NCBI GenBank assembly: GCA_013396755.1
Contig: VWZF01003703.1
Location: 808,633-872,632 of the forward strand
DNA length: 64,000 nucleotides
Direction of reading: 5' to 3'
Source: Sclerurus mexicanus
Lineage: Eukaryota > Chordata > Aves > Passeriformes > Furnariidae
Part shown: in pieces, positions 54,201 to 64,000 of the stretch
Position numbering within the stretch: position 1 is the stretch's first letter
Layout: each line of letters begins with the position of its first letter
Made by a program: the position numbers and the translations under genes
Notes under the pieces: model-generated
Seen by the model: only the letters and a program-made list of their open reading frames with translations
Database searches by the model: none
Told to the model about the DNA's origin: nothing

Positions 54201-57200
54201 TTATTCTGCTGGAGGAAGCCTGGATATTCTTTAAGGCTGACATTAATATTTCAAATACCAAACGTTCTATGTACTTTTCACAGGTTACATTAAAAGCAGC
54301 TGGATTCATCCTGTTCCAAGCACCTTAAACTCAGTGTCCAAGTTCTCCAGTGCTTAGCACTTGCACAGACCATCATCCAGGCTGGACAAGAACACAGTTC
54401 CTGGAATTTCCTGGTAATTTTTTGTCTCGGGGAGAAAATGACTGCAGAGCAGGGGAAGAAAAGCATGAACAGCTCCATTCTCCAGACACAATTATCGATA
54501 AATCCTCCATCTCCTGAGAGCAAAGCTGACTCTGTTCCAGGTGGATCCTTAGCTGGGTAATGCTTGGTACCAGCTGAACTCAGAGATAAACTCTTCAGAG
54601 CCACATGCCCAGAATGATGGCTCATGTGCCTCCAAGCTCAGTTTGATTTTAAAGACAATAAGCTACTGTTGAAATTGTGAAAATCAATGCAGAAACAAAA
54701 GCTTAACTGGAGGAAGAAGGGAAATGCCCTGATGGGAACAACACAGCAGATCAAGAGATGCTGGTACAGAGGTACCAGCCAGGGGAAGCAGGAGAACCTT
54801 CAAGGCCATTCCTAACCCATCTGTGCTTGATGTTTACTGGAATGTCCACAACTTTCCTGGAGTGAGGGAGATCCTGAGAATTTACCATGTTAAACACACT
54901 TTTCTTCAGTGCAGTCACTTACACAGCCTCCCCCTCTTTCTCCTTGCAGGGCACATAAAGACCTTCTGTACAGAGCCTCTTCAAAGAGTTTGCTTGAGGC
55001 ACCTCACAGATGAAGTATGGAGGGAGAGAGAAAAAAAATCACCAGCAAGCCTGGAACATACTGCCAGCCTGGGAGATTTGTGTTGCCTGAAGGCATTGAA
55101 GTACAGGCAAAAAAAGACATGACATATTTACACTCAATCTCCTTAGGAAGGGAGATACATGGGTACTTTATGAGATGTTAAAGGTATTTTTCAAAAATGC
55201 AGCTGAGTGAGAGATAGAAATGACAAGTACCGTTTTCTGTCTCCCTCTCAATTACAGCCACTCTATACAGGTATTAAATAAACCCTGCTGCCTCATTCTC
55301 CCTTGTGCCACTTTTATTCCAGAGAAATCACTTTGATGGAGCAACTCCTTACTGACAGAACAATGAGGAGATAACCAGCTGTGACATGAGTATTATCACC
55401 CCAAGGAGGTGCCACCCTCCAAGGCTTCAGCAGGAAATCAAAGCATCCCATGTACTGTCTGGCACCTTGCTCTTCAAACAGCCCAGTCAAACTCATTGAT
55501 ACCTTCCCTGCTGCTTATTTAAGGTCTGAAAACAACAGAATACAAAATACTGCTTTCACAACACAAATGAAGATGGGCAGCCTTCTGCAGGGGTCACCCA
55601 GGGCTCAGAGGGTGAAAAAGGAAGAGTGCTGTGGGGAGAGACTTCCTAGCCCTGGTTTCCCTGGAGCACCCGAGGCAGGGCAGCAGGGCAGGGCAGCTGG
55701 ACAGGCCACCCCTGCCAGCTGTGTGGGAATTCTGCATGGGAGGGCTCATGTACCACATCACCTAGCTGAGGGTGGGCATCCACGTGGACTGGCTGTTCTT
55801 CCTCCTCCTGCCCATTCTTACAGGTTCTCTCATGGAAAAGGAAGCTGGAAGCACTCGAGTAGGAACACCTGTATTTATGTACTCTCTCAAAACCCCTGTA
55901 TTTCCAGCAGAAGGACATGGCCAGGCACTGCCAGGGACAGACTCCTCTTTTAACGCACAGGAGAAATGCACTGATGAGAACAAAGTGACTTTTCTTAGAC
56001 ACTTCAGGACTTCCAGACAGGATGAATACAAGGGATGGTTTTCAACTTATTTAATGTGTGGCCCAAATTGATCTTTCATCCAGCATACACCTGAGCAACA
56101 CATTAAAGTTATTTTTGCAAAGCTTGCTGGGGTTTCACACTCTGCCCTTTCCCAGCAGCAAAGCAAATGTCAGCTGTGAAGCTCTGGCAGCTCCTGTTGA
56201 ATGTCAGAACGAGGGAGAGCTGCAGCTCCAAAGCCTGAACTTCTACCCCATAGGAGCCTTAATGCCTGGCAACTGCACACTGGGTTATACCTTGGAAAAG
56301 GTCAGAAGAGGATGAATTGTGAATCCTTGCAATGCAAGCAGTGAAGAGTATGTTCAAAAGGACACACAGAGCCCCAGGGCACAGAGAGCATCCCCAGGCA
56401 GCTGCTGCCAGGTGCTGCACAGAGAGCTGCTCACACCTGCTGTGGAGGGAGTCACGGGGCTGCCACAGCACATGGGAAAAGAAATTATTATTATTTGTTT
56501 TAGACACCATCTGGAAACTCCGGTAAGAAGAGCCACAGTTCTGAACCTATTGATATAGTGACTTGATTAACCAGACTGTACATGGCACACAAGACCTTAG
56601 CAAGAACTGGTAGATTAAAACCAGGCTGAGCCATCCCTTACTTTTGCCCCCAAATGCACTAGTTCATCTCTGCACACTGCAACAGAGTGAACACTGGCTT
56701 TTTTATGAAAGCCATGGTCAGACAAATTGGAAATATCAGACACATTCCTACTCTGACTCAGATGATAAACTTGTGTTGATCATCAAGTGGAGAGGGATTC
56801 CCCTAATGGGATGTAAAATACATCTCACCTATGCATGTGCAAAGGTCAAGAGCAAGTTGATCAAGCTTGAAGTTACCCTGCTTGGAGCAGGAGGTTGGAT
56901 TAGGTGACTTCCAGAGGTCCTCTCCAAGCTAAAGCATTCTACAGCTGCTGTCCTGTGGACTTCACACAGGCTCTTACCCCACTCCCAACTACTGTTATGC
57001 CAAATGTCCACTGAGTGCCACAGTGCACATTCCTCTTTGATTCTGCTTTTCCCCCACACAAAATATAAGGATGACAAAAAGAGTCACCAGATGCTTGGAA
57101 ATATTCTTGAAAATGTCATCTTTCAGAGTCTTTTGGAGAGAAGCTTCCTATTCATTAAGACGCATAAGCATCACTCATACTGAATTCTTCCCAAACACAA

Positions 57201-60200
57201 ATCATGCAGGTACACAGAAGACAGCAGTAAGAAATCCCTCTTTTACCTGCCGAGGGGTCCTCTCAGATTTGCTCCTGCACCACTCCCAGTCGGTGAGTTC
57301 AGGTTTGTGGCTTTCCTCGTGGGACAGCCTCCACTCTGGTCCCTCAGGGGTGGCCGCAGGGTCCTGGTGCGTGCCCTGCTCAGCCCTGCAGGGCCCCGGC
57401 CCCTCAGACGGGGTGCTGGGCATGGGGGCAGCACCACTGCCTCTCCCAGGCTCCTGGTCCTCACAGGCAGAGCCCACCAGGCTGTGGTAGGACGTAGATT
57501 TACCATCACTGTTGTGGTGGGGGTGGCTTTCCTGGGATATTCTGTAGATTCCATAACCTTGCTGGAAGGACAGGCTGAACTCAAAACCCCTGCGTTTGGC
57601 TAAGAAGGGAGGAAGGAAACATCGTATTAAGTCAAGACCAAGAAGAAAAATGAGATTACACACACAATGAAAATGACGTGCTGGACATGGAATAAATTAC
57701 TCAACCGCTGCTACAGACAGGCAACTTTCTGTCCATAAAACAAATGAACTGTTGAGAAGAAAGACTTTTAAGAGGAAACTGCCTTCTGGATGAACCGCAG
57801 TCATTCTATCCAGGGAAGTGGCTAAAAGGGCAACAATGGCAGCACAAGCCATTCTGCACCTGGAGGGTGTTTCCAAAGCAAGTGAAAGCCATGCACAGGC
57901 GATGGCCTTTCTCCGGGATTCAGGAGTTCCCTCTCCCTAAACGTGCAGCGGATGTCAGGAATCCATCCACTTTGTCAGACGACTTTCACTTCAGAGGATG
58001 GGAAACAATTCCCACATCTTCAGAAATATTTAAACTTAACTTTTGCTGTTGAGATAGATGATCCCTGTAGGTCCCTTCCAACTGACCCATTCCATTCATC
58101 CAGCTGCTTCTCTGGGCGTGAGGCCCAGATGAAAACAGGACTCTAGAAGACTCCAAGGAGGTTACCAAGGAAAGTCTGGCATCCTCTGTTACACCAAGAC
58201 AACCCTTCCACACTTACTTTTGAGATCTTCTGAAGACACTGCACAGGAAGTCCTCCTGCAGTTGATGATGCAGCCACAGGGCAGGTGAAGCCAGTGCTCT
58301 GACAGGACAAACACAGGGGTGACCGTGGCAGCCAGCACAGTCAGCAGGAAGCTCAGTGCCTCAAAAGAAAGGCTCTGCACACCAGTGATGTACTGGACAA
58401 CCATCTGTACCTGGAAGGCAGAGCATTTTGAAATTTAAATCACTTCAGGCACTTGAGATGCTTCCAGGAATAAACAGAACATCTTGCTGTGAATGTGACA
58501 CAACTGTAAGGCACAGGTGTTTGCTGAGCACAACAATTCTGGTTCCAACAGAGAGCACAGAAAACACCCTCACTCTCTTCCCCTCACTCTGCAGTTCTCA
58601 GAAAAACCCTTGCTGAAGCTAAATATAGATGCTGAGCACTATTAAACAGCTCCCAGTCCAAGCAACTCAGCAGGGACTGATGGCTCAGCCCCTCCTGTGG
58701 CACTGAGGAACTCCAGCTCAGGTGCAGGGTCCATACACATCCCAGGACAGGGCTCACACTGCCCCAGATCCATGCCCCGTTCTCAAGAGACCCCTTTCCA
58801 ATGTGCCTGTTCCCAAATACACATCCATGCCCGTGGACCACACTCCACCCACCCCCAGCACTCCAGGGATTGCAGGTACAAATGAACTGCATTTTCCTCC
58901 TAACAAACTCCCGTTTTTTAACCCGTCTGGCAAAGGAGGTGACTCAGAGCTGTGAGGAGAGGCCGTTGGCTCTGCCCAATTCCCAGACCCCAAAATGTTG
59001 AGCAGACACCTTGTCACACATCTGGGAATACAAAAGGGGGGCCTTATTCCCCCCTTTATTCACAAATGATGCAACAACAGAATATCAGACCAATGAACAA
59101 AGCTCTGCCAAACCCACTGGACATCAGATAAACTCATGCAGTGGCACAGACCTGTTGGAAAGGACTTTTGCTGGCACAACTATACTATAAGAACAACTGC
59201 AATGGCCACTGTTCATCTGTTTCAATCCGTGGCCCATAGGTCACATCCCATCAAAATGTAAGTGAACACCGTAAGGGATCTGACAATTTACCATCATTGG
59301 GAGCCAGAGAACCACTTTGGTCAGTGCAAGGATCAGCGAGAATCGCTTCTGGGCAAAGCGCACCATGAAGTTCCTGCTCTGTGTGCTGCTCATGAGGGCA
59401 CTGCTCCCAACCACAGCCTTGCCCAAAACTGCCTCTGAGTTTTGGAAATGCTCCAGGGTTTTATCCGCAGGGTCCAGCAGTGACAGTGACGGGGCAGCCG
59501 TGGGGGTGCCGGGGGTGGTGAAGCCTCCAGGGACCTCCAGGTACATCGTGTGCAAGAGCTGTGGCTCAGCTGAGCACAGCAGCTGGTGAGTGAGGGGAGC
59601 AGCCAGCACTGCCAGCAGGGAGAAGCACAGGCAGTAGACAATGAACACAAACAGGACGTGGGAACTGGCACAGTCGGTGAAGCAGCCCCAGGAGGTGGGG
59701 ATGTACCTGCCCCAACCACAGAGGGGCAAAACGCAGATCAGCAAACTGGCAACCCAGGTGGTGAGGATGGCCCATACCACGCTCACACGTCGCTTGGAAG
59801 TGCTGCAGCTCAGGGTCTCAGCTGTGTTGAAGGTGTAGAAGTTGTAAGAAACTATAAGTGACCCTTTCACGTTGCTAGAAATGCCCTGGAATAAATAGAT
59901 AAGTGCCGATGTGGTGCACAGAGGCTGGGGGAGGCCTTCACTTGACCACTGCATGAGCATGAAAATAATCAGTGGCACGATGCTGATCAAATCATCTACT
60001 GCCAAGGAGGTCACGATCATCGAAATTGTGGTTTTGTTCTGCATTTTCAGCAGGGAAACTAGTGAATAAATGCTGCTCAGAAGGGCTGGGAATGCAATGG
60101 TAAAAGTCAAGCAGAACAGAAAGACATTCCACGTCCTCTGCTCACTGGGTTTGTCCACGATGCCGTAATTTTCACTGAAGAAGCTCGTCCCATTGAGTGA

Positions 60201-60236
60201 CACATTACCAGGCATTACAGACGTTGTCCTTGGCAT
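50692..60236 (-). CDS. GPR149: GPR149, orphan class-A-like G protein-coupled receptor, complete
   Basis: Plasma-membrane seven-helix receptor with no established ligand; the mammalian gene is noted for oocyte and brain expression. Four coding exons: 59292-60236, 58218-58410, 57247-57599 and 50692-51258; 2058 nt, 685 aa (human about 731). Features in order: short N-terminus with NVS and NGT glycosylation sites, TM1 (NVFLFCLTFTIAF), TM2 (SLAVDDLISIVPLI), TM3 ending VSYNFYTF with no DRY motif, TM4, TM5, a long third loop of about 80 residues, TM6 (LILALTKVVLWLPMM), TM7 with VTPVFVLS instead of NPxxY, a Cys-rich CGCIINC after TM7, then a cytoplasmic tail of about 300 residues containing RRLSHEES-like and NEEALDTVSIISNISQSSTQ segments that are strongly conserved with mammals. 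It lies tail-to-head behind DHX36. Confidence 0.96.
52420..52489. repeat. Compound tetranucleotide microsatellite
   Basis: CATCTATCTATGTATC, then TATG/TATC words, then about eight CATC units (52459-52489). Adjacent to a CR1 element. Confidence 0.95.
52506..52667 (+). mobile_element. CR1 LINE 3' end with intact tail
   Basis: GGAAGTGTCCCAGGCCAGGT through CTTAAGGTCC, then CATTCTGTGATTCTATGA, the typical 3' terminus of avian CR1. 5'-truncated, about 160 bp, antisense to GPR149. Confidence 0.92.
53463..53557. repeat. 19-bp minisatellite, five copies
   Basis: Unit ATACTGTCCATAGGGGAGG with starts at 53463, 53482, 53501, 53520 and 53539 (exact 19-bp spacing). The last three copies are identical; the first two have diverged. 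Confidence 0.92.
56879..56943 (+). mobile_element. Short CR1 3' fragment
   Basis: GAGGTTGGATTAGGTGACTT, CCAGAGGTCC and TCTCCAAGC match the CR1 segment GGTTGGACTAGATGACCT, CCAGAGGTCC, CTTCCAACC. Old and diverged. Confidence 0.75.
57247..57599 (-). CDS. GPR149: GPR149 coding exon 3: cytoplasmic tail, variable
   Basis: Encodes KRRGFEFSLSFQQGYGIYRI, a Pro/Gly-rich low-conservation middle, and WRLSHEESHKPELTDWEWCR then SKSERTPRQ. The middle portion is shorter and more GC-rich than I recall for mammals. Acceptor CCTTCTTAG, donor CAG|GTAAAA. Confidence 0.94.
58054..58098 (+). mobile_element. Short CR1 3' fragment
   Basis: GATGATCCCTGTAGGTCCCT then TCCAACTGACCCATTCCATTC resembles the last 45 bp of CR1. 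Lies in GPR149 intron 2. Confidence 0.65.
58218..58410 (-). CDS. GPR149: GPR149 coding exon 2: TM6 end and TM7
   Basis: Encodes VQMVVQYITGVQSLSFEALS, FLLTVLAATVTPVFVLSEHW and LPCGCIINCRRTS. Acceptor CCTTCCAG, donor AAAA|GTAAGT. Confidence 0.95.
58411..59291. other. GPR149 intron 1, non-coding
   Basis: Unique sequence of 0.9 kb between TM6-coding parts. Contains a 9-bp perfect hairpin at 59033-59057 (AAAGGGGGG, 7-nt loop, CCCCCCTTT). Confidence 0.6.
59292..60236 (-). CDS. GPR149: GPR149 coding exon 1: N-terminus to TM6
   Basis: Starts MPRTTSVMPGNVSLNGTS and ends VVLWLPMM, then ATG|GTAAAT. A second Met (codon 8, 60213-60215) has a comparable context with a purine at -3, so the true start could be seven codons later. 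Mammalian N-termini have similar length either way. Confidence 0.93.
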
Positions 60237-61080
60237 TCCTTTTGCTGTGCCTTCTCACTGACTCTGCAAGTTTCCGCCGGCTGAAACCAGAACTGTCAGC
60301 TCCACATCACAAGTTTCTTTGTTTTCCTAGACACTCTTTTGTGGCATCCGATGAAGAAATATTCAACTGAAAGCATCCCTGATGACCACAACAAAAACCA
60401 GGAAACAACGAAGTACCAAAGGTGCCGGAAAAACCCCGCAATTCTTCAGACTCCTTCCCGTGCTGAAGGTGGTTAATTAAGGCTCTCCAGGTACGCCCAG
60501 GTCCTCCCCTGCTCCGGACGCAGGCACCGCGCCTTACTCACGAGCTGGGCTGCAAGGAGGGCAGAGCCCCGGGCGTGTCCGAGCTGTAGTAGCTCGCGGA
60601 GACTCGTAGTAGGAGGAGAAGTGTTGGATTCCCGCTGCGCTGTGTGAGCTGCAGCAGGGAGGAGCCGCTGGCGGGTGGTACTGAGGATGCTCGCAGTGAG
60701 GATGCTCGCAGCTCGCCCTCGCTGGGTCGGAGCCCGGAGCGGTGTCCCCGCCAAGCCCCACCTCCGAGCCACACCGAAACCCAACGCGAGCACTGCGAGC
60801 TGATGTCAGCGCGGATGTCACTGCCGCGAAGCCCGAGGTGCGCAGCCCGGGCTGGGATGCTGCTGCGGGCTCGGCGAGGGAGCATCCCCCGGGAGGAGGG
60901 AGGGCTCTGCCTCTCAGCATCCCCTCCCGCACTGCACCTGCTGCCCGGGGACATCCCCGGGGACTCCCCCACCCGCGGCAGGACCCGTCTGCAGGCGAGC
61001 CCGCTGTCACCTGCCCGTGTGGCACCGCCTCAGCCTGGCACCTGCGGACCCGAGCGCCTCGCGTGATTCCACCTGAGCTG
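60237..61080 (-). promoter_or_regulatory. Presumed GPR149 5' UTR and GC-rich promoter
   Basis: GC- and CpG-rich sequence from about 60480 to 61080, directly upstream of the start codon, with paired TGATGTCA/GGATGTCA words near 60802-60820. The transcription start is not visible. Overlapping open frames on both strands are attributed to composition. Confidence 0.5.
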
Positions 61081-64000
61081 CATCAGGTGCTGGGAAACTG
61101 CTCTCCCGGTACCCTCGGCCATCACCCCCCACCCTGGATGTCCAACAGCCCTGATGGCAGAGGGCGACCACAAATTTTCTTGCAAACTCCCTCAGTACCT
61201 TCCTCCTCACATGCTTCACTGCCCTTGCTTTATTATTCAGTTTTCTGCCTCTGCAGCTTTTTGGACACTTCAGTGGGAACAGTCCATTCTGTGCCTCCAG
61301 TTTGTGTTTGCAATGAAATGCTCATCAGTCTGTCACTCCCTAGTATATTTTATGTGGGAATAAGTGAACATGTACCAGAAAGTAACAGTGTGGTCCTCTG
61401 GATCATCAGGACTAATCAGTGTCCCTCTCAAGCTCCAAGACCCTTGAACCATGCAGATTCACAGGACTGATTATCACTGAATCATGCCATGAACACGTTA
61501 CCTGGCACCACAGAAACAGGGGTTTAACACTTGCAGGAACCCGAGGTGTCACAGTCTCTCATTTCCTCCCTTGCACTGAATGAGCATCAAGAGTTTTTAG
61601 ATGCCAAACCTGATCTCTGGAGAATTGTCCATTCCTACCTTGTACACTCACATCCTCTGATTCATGCCAGGAGCTCTCAGATTAACGTCCCAATTTCTGG
61701 CAGACTCCTGGAGTTCAGGATGTTGCAGGAATGTACCTATTATGTTCGAACCTAAAGCTGTGGAATATCCACTGTTTCCAGGGCGTTTGCTTTGCAGAAC
61801 ACGTCCTGATGAAATATGCATGTGCTGAGAGGTGATTAGGATGCAATTCCTCATTTGGATTAAACTGCTGCTTCCTCTGTGTTTACTGAGCTTCACAAAC
61901 AAGCCTGATTTGTATGCTTACATAGTATTTTCTGTATTTTTTTTAATAAAGTAAATTTAACTTTACTGGTATGCGTGCAAAAATGAATGCAAGTAGGAAA
62001 CTTTCTTTAGCCTACAACTATTAACCTGAGAGAGAAACCAGAAACCTAGGAACTCCAAGGCCAAGATGATGGCTATTTTTGGGGAGTGGGGTGCTGGTAT
62101 TCTTTTTAGTCACCTGGAACCCTTTTTGCCCAGGATTACATGCCCAGATGCTGCCAGATGTATTGGGCCTGGAAAAGTAGGTAGCTGTTAGACCCCGTTC
62201 TGCAGATCCTGAGCCTAAGTTAGACAACCCCATTTTCAGTATCCTGTCAAAAGCCTTTTCTACTGGAATTCCTGAAGTTGTTAGGATCATAGTCTAGAGA
62301 AAATTAGTCAAGAAAATTAGAATTTATTTGGTGCATGTTGCATTTGGTGGCAAAACGGGCCTTTCTTTCTCCTAAATGACAGAAAACAAGCCTTAGGAGA
62401 CAGAAATGAGATTTATTTTCTAGGAAAAGGAGTGATGATTTTGTTTTCCCAGCCATTTTCCCACTATTTTTATTACAGAATTTGTATTATTCACTCCTGT
62501 GCCTGCACTCAACCAGGTACCTGACAACATCTGGTAGCACAATGTTCCTAAACTGAGCTGCCTCCTGACTCAGTCTGTTATTATTTCAGTGTCTCATGTA
62601 TCAGTGCCTCTGAAAGACCTGCCAGCAGCCCTTTAACAGTGAAGTATCACTGATCTTGGAGCCCCCGGCAGTGTCCTCTCTGCCATCCTGACTGTTTGGA
62701 GGAGACAGTGTCCAAGTTCCAATTTATTTGGCAATGCCCTGCTTCCCTTCACTCTGCAGTTTCAATCAGAACAGAACCAAGATCTTCAGGCAGTGGTTTG
62801 GTGTCACTCACTGAGTATCTCTAACCTTCAGCAACAGGCACTGGGAAATCTGGCAGCAGGTCACATCTGGCCTGGCTCCTGGTTCAGTGAAAACAAGTCT
62901 TTAAAAACCCCGAAATCTGTTCAAACAGAAATTGTTATAGAACCCTTTTCTACAAGAAAACGTCTGCAATGTCAGGATACATCCCATTCCATTTTGACTA
63001 CTGATAAGAGAATTCATGAGACTAACTCTGTGATCTCATTTCACCACTCTCCAGTGATACATTAATGAGGTTCTTTATTCTCCTCAGATTCTCAGAACTG
63101 CTCCATCCTGTATCTACTGCCTGATTTGAACAGGGATGACAGCAAAGGTCACCATGACAGTGGGAACTGCAAGCTGCCCAAGCACAGGATGGATTTCAGC
63201 ACTGAGCACTGTCAAGTTCACTTGCAGATGAGCAGGATCCTAAATGTCTGTCTGCTTATCTCCCATTGAAACAATTTCAATCAATGTGGAGTCTTAAGTG
63301 CAAATCATGATCAGAGCAGCAACTCCCTGTGGTGTCTGTCAGGTCTTTAATGCAAGTGCAGCACCACAGCCACGAGCAGACAGTAAATACTGGTCTGTGA
63401 AAGCGTTATGGGCACATTTAAAAGAAACAAGACATTCGAGTAGAAAAAAACCAACAAAATAATTAAGCCAAATTCCATTGGAAATTATGTCACAACCTGA
63501 AAGAATCGAAGCTGGTGCCTTTTCAAAGGCAGAGAAAATGGCCCTTGTTTTCCCAGTGCAACTGGGAGTTACGAAACAAGTTGCAGGTGAAACAACAGAA
63601 GGAACATCTGTAGTGAAAATGAACAAACACATGTCTTTAGGCTTAGGGATTAAAGAAAATTCTTTGCTGCTGGAAGAGGAATGATCCATCCTGAGGAGTT
63701 AATGAGAGGCAGCTGCGTCAGCACTGAGGGCTGACGTCAGTGAGACATTCCCGCTGTTCCCTGAGTGCAGCTGTCCCAGGCTCTGCACCTGGCGAGGAAC
63801 TGCTGCACAGTCCTGCTTGCACCCCACAGCCTGCGCCCCTCATCCCACTGCCCGCAAAAACCCACGGCAGGGAAATTCAGATTCCGTGCCAGGAACACTT
63901 GAAGGAAAGCTTCTTCACTTACTGTTTTCCTAAGGAAACACCCACCCTACCTTTATATCAACTGCTTTCTCCAAACCCAAGAATAAAAGTACTATCTTTG
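61081..64000. other. Upstream flank of GPR149, non-coding
   Basis: No gene or dispersed repeat was recognised. The AATAAA-bearing AT-rich stretch near 61930-61960 is not linked to any ORF. A CRE/MARE-like cluster is listed separately. In other amniotes the next gene on this side is MME, which is not reached. Confidence 0.5.
63714..63739. promoter_or_regulatory. Perfect CRE palindrome with adjacent MARE-like half-site
   Basis: TGACGTCA at 63732-63739 is the full CREB/ATF palindrome; TGCGTCAGCA at 63714-63723 resembles a Maf half-site. They lie about 3.5 kb upstream of the GPR149 start codon. Function is inferred from the motifs only. Confidence 0.4.

Larger units (their letters stand above)
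51259..57246. other. GPR149 intron 3 (6 kb), repeat-bearing
   Basis: Holds a compound tetranucleotide array, two CR1 fragments, a short ATA-rich run (about 52970-53006) and a 19-bp minisatellite, listed separately. No additional exon was recognised between exons 3 and 4. Confidence 0.6.

Noticed and set aside
57202..57246. Extension of GPR149 exon 3 beyond CAG|GTAAAA
   Set aside because: The open frame continues into the intron, but the conserved SERTPRQ/RSG junction joins directly to the exon ending at 51258.
60742..61470. 242-codon plus-strand open frame upstream of GPR149
   Set aside because: Sits in the GC-rich presumed promoter. Arg/Pro/Ala-rich composition is explained by GC content, and there is no domain.
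1..64000. CRISPR arrays, operons, prokaryotic mobile elements
   Set aside because: All three genes are spliced vertebrate genes. The tandem repeats are micro- or minisatellites without the spacer-repeat structure of CRISPR.

Overview
The window is vertebrate nuclear DNA, almost certainly from a bird. Coding is split into short exons with GT/AG junctions. The dispersed repeats are CR1 LINE 3' ends, one finishing in the avian-type ATTCTGTGATTCTATGA tail. The gene order ARHGEF26 > / < DHX36 / < GPR149 is the conserved amniote arrangement (human 3q25). A passerine or other neoavian bird is likely, but the species cannot be read from the sequence. There is one assembly gap (505 Ns, 48884-49388).

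Layout. (1) 1-30460, plus strand: the 3' part of ARHGEF26 (SGEF), a RhoG-type guanine-nucleotide exchange factor. Twelve securely identified coding exons carry the DH, PH and SH3 domains and a C-terminal ETNV PDZ ligand, followed by a 3' UTR of about 1.8 kb. A possible thirteenth, more 5' exon touches the window edge. (2) About 30.5-33.3 kb: a non-coding interval between two converging genes. (3) 33999-48759, minus strand: DHX36 (RHAU/G4R1), a DEAH-family G-quadruplex helicase. Coding exons 2-25 are all present and join in one frame (914 codons plus stop); exon 1 must lie in the N gap. (4) 49389-49610: GC-rich sequence at the DHX36 5' end, including a regular G-tract array on the DHX36 sense strand. 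(5) 50692-60236, minus strand: GPR149, an orphan class-A-like receptor, complete in four coding exons (685 aa), with a GC-rich presumed promoter at about 60.5-61.1 kb. (6) 61.1-64 kb: non-coding upstream sequence with a perfect CRE palindrome.

The three genes do not form a pathway; their association is syntenic. All exon junctions below were placed by hand from splice dinucleotides plus reading phase, and the phases agree for every internal junction of DHX36, GPR149 and the twelve firm ARHGEF26 exons. The protein families are recognised from memory of the vertebrate orthologues, not from a database search.

I found no new multi-gene system. The items most worth a second look are the 9-bp-periodic G-tract array at the 5' end of a G-quadruplex helicase gene, the gap that hides that gene's G-quadruplex-binding exon, three long inverted repeats in ARHGEF26 introns, and a reading-phase conflict at the left edge.
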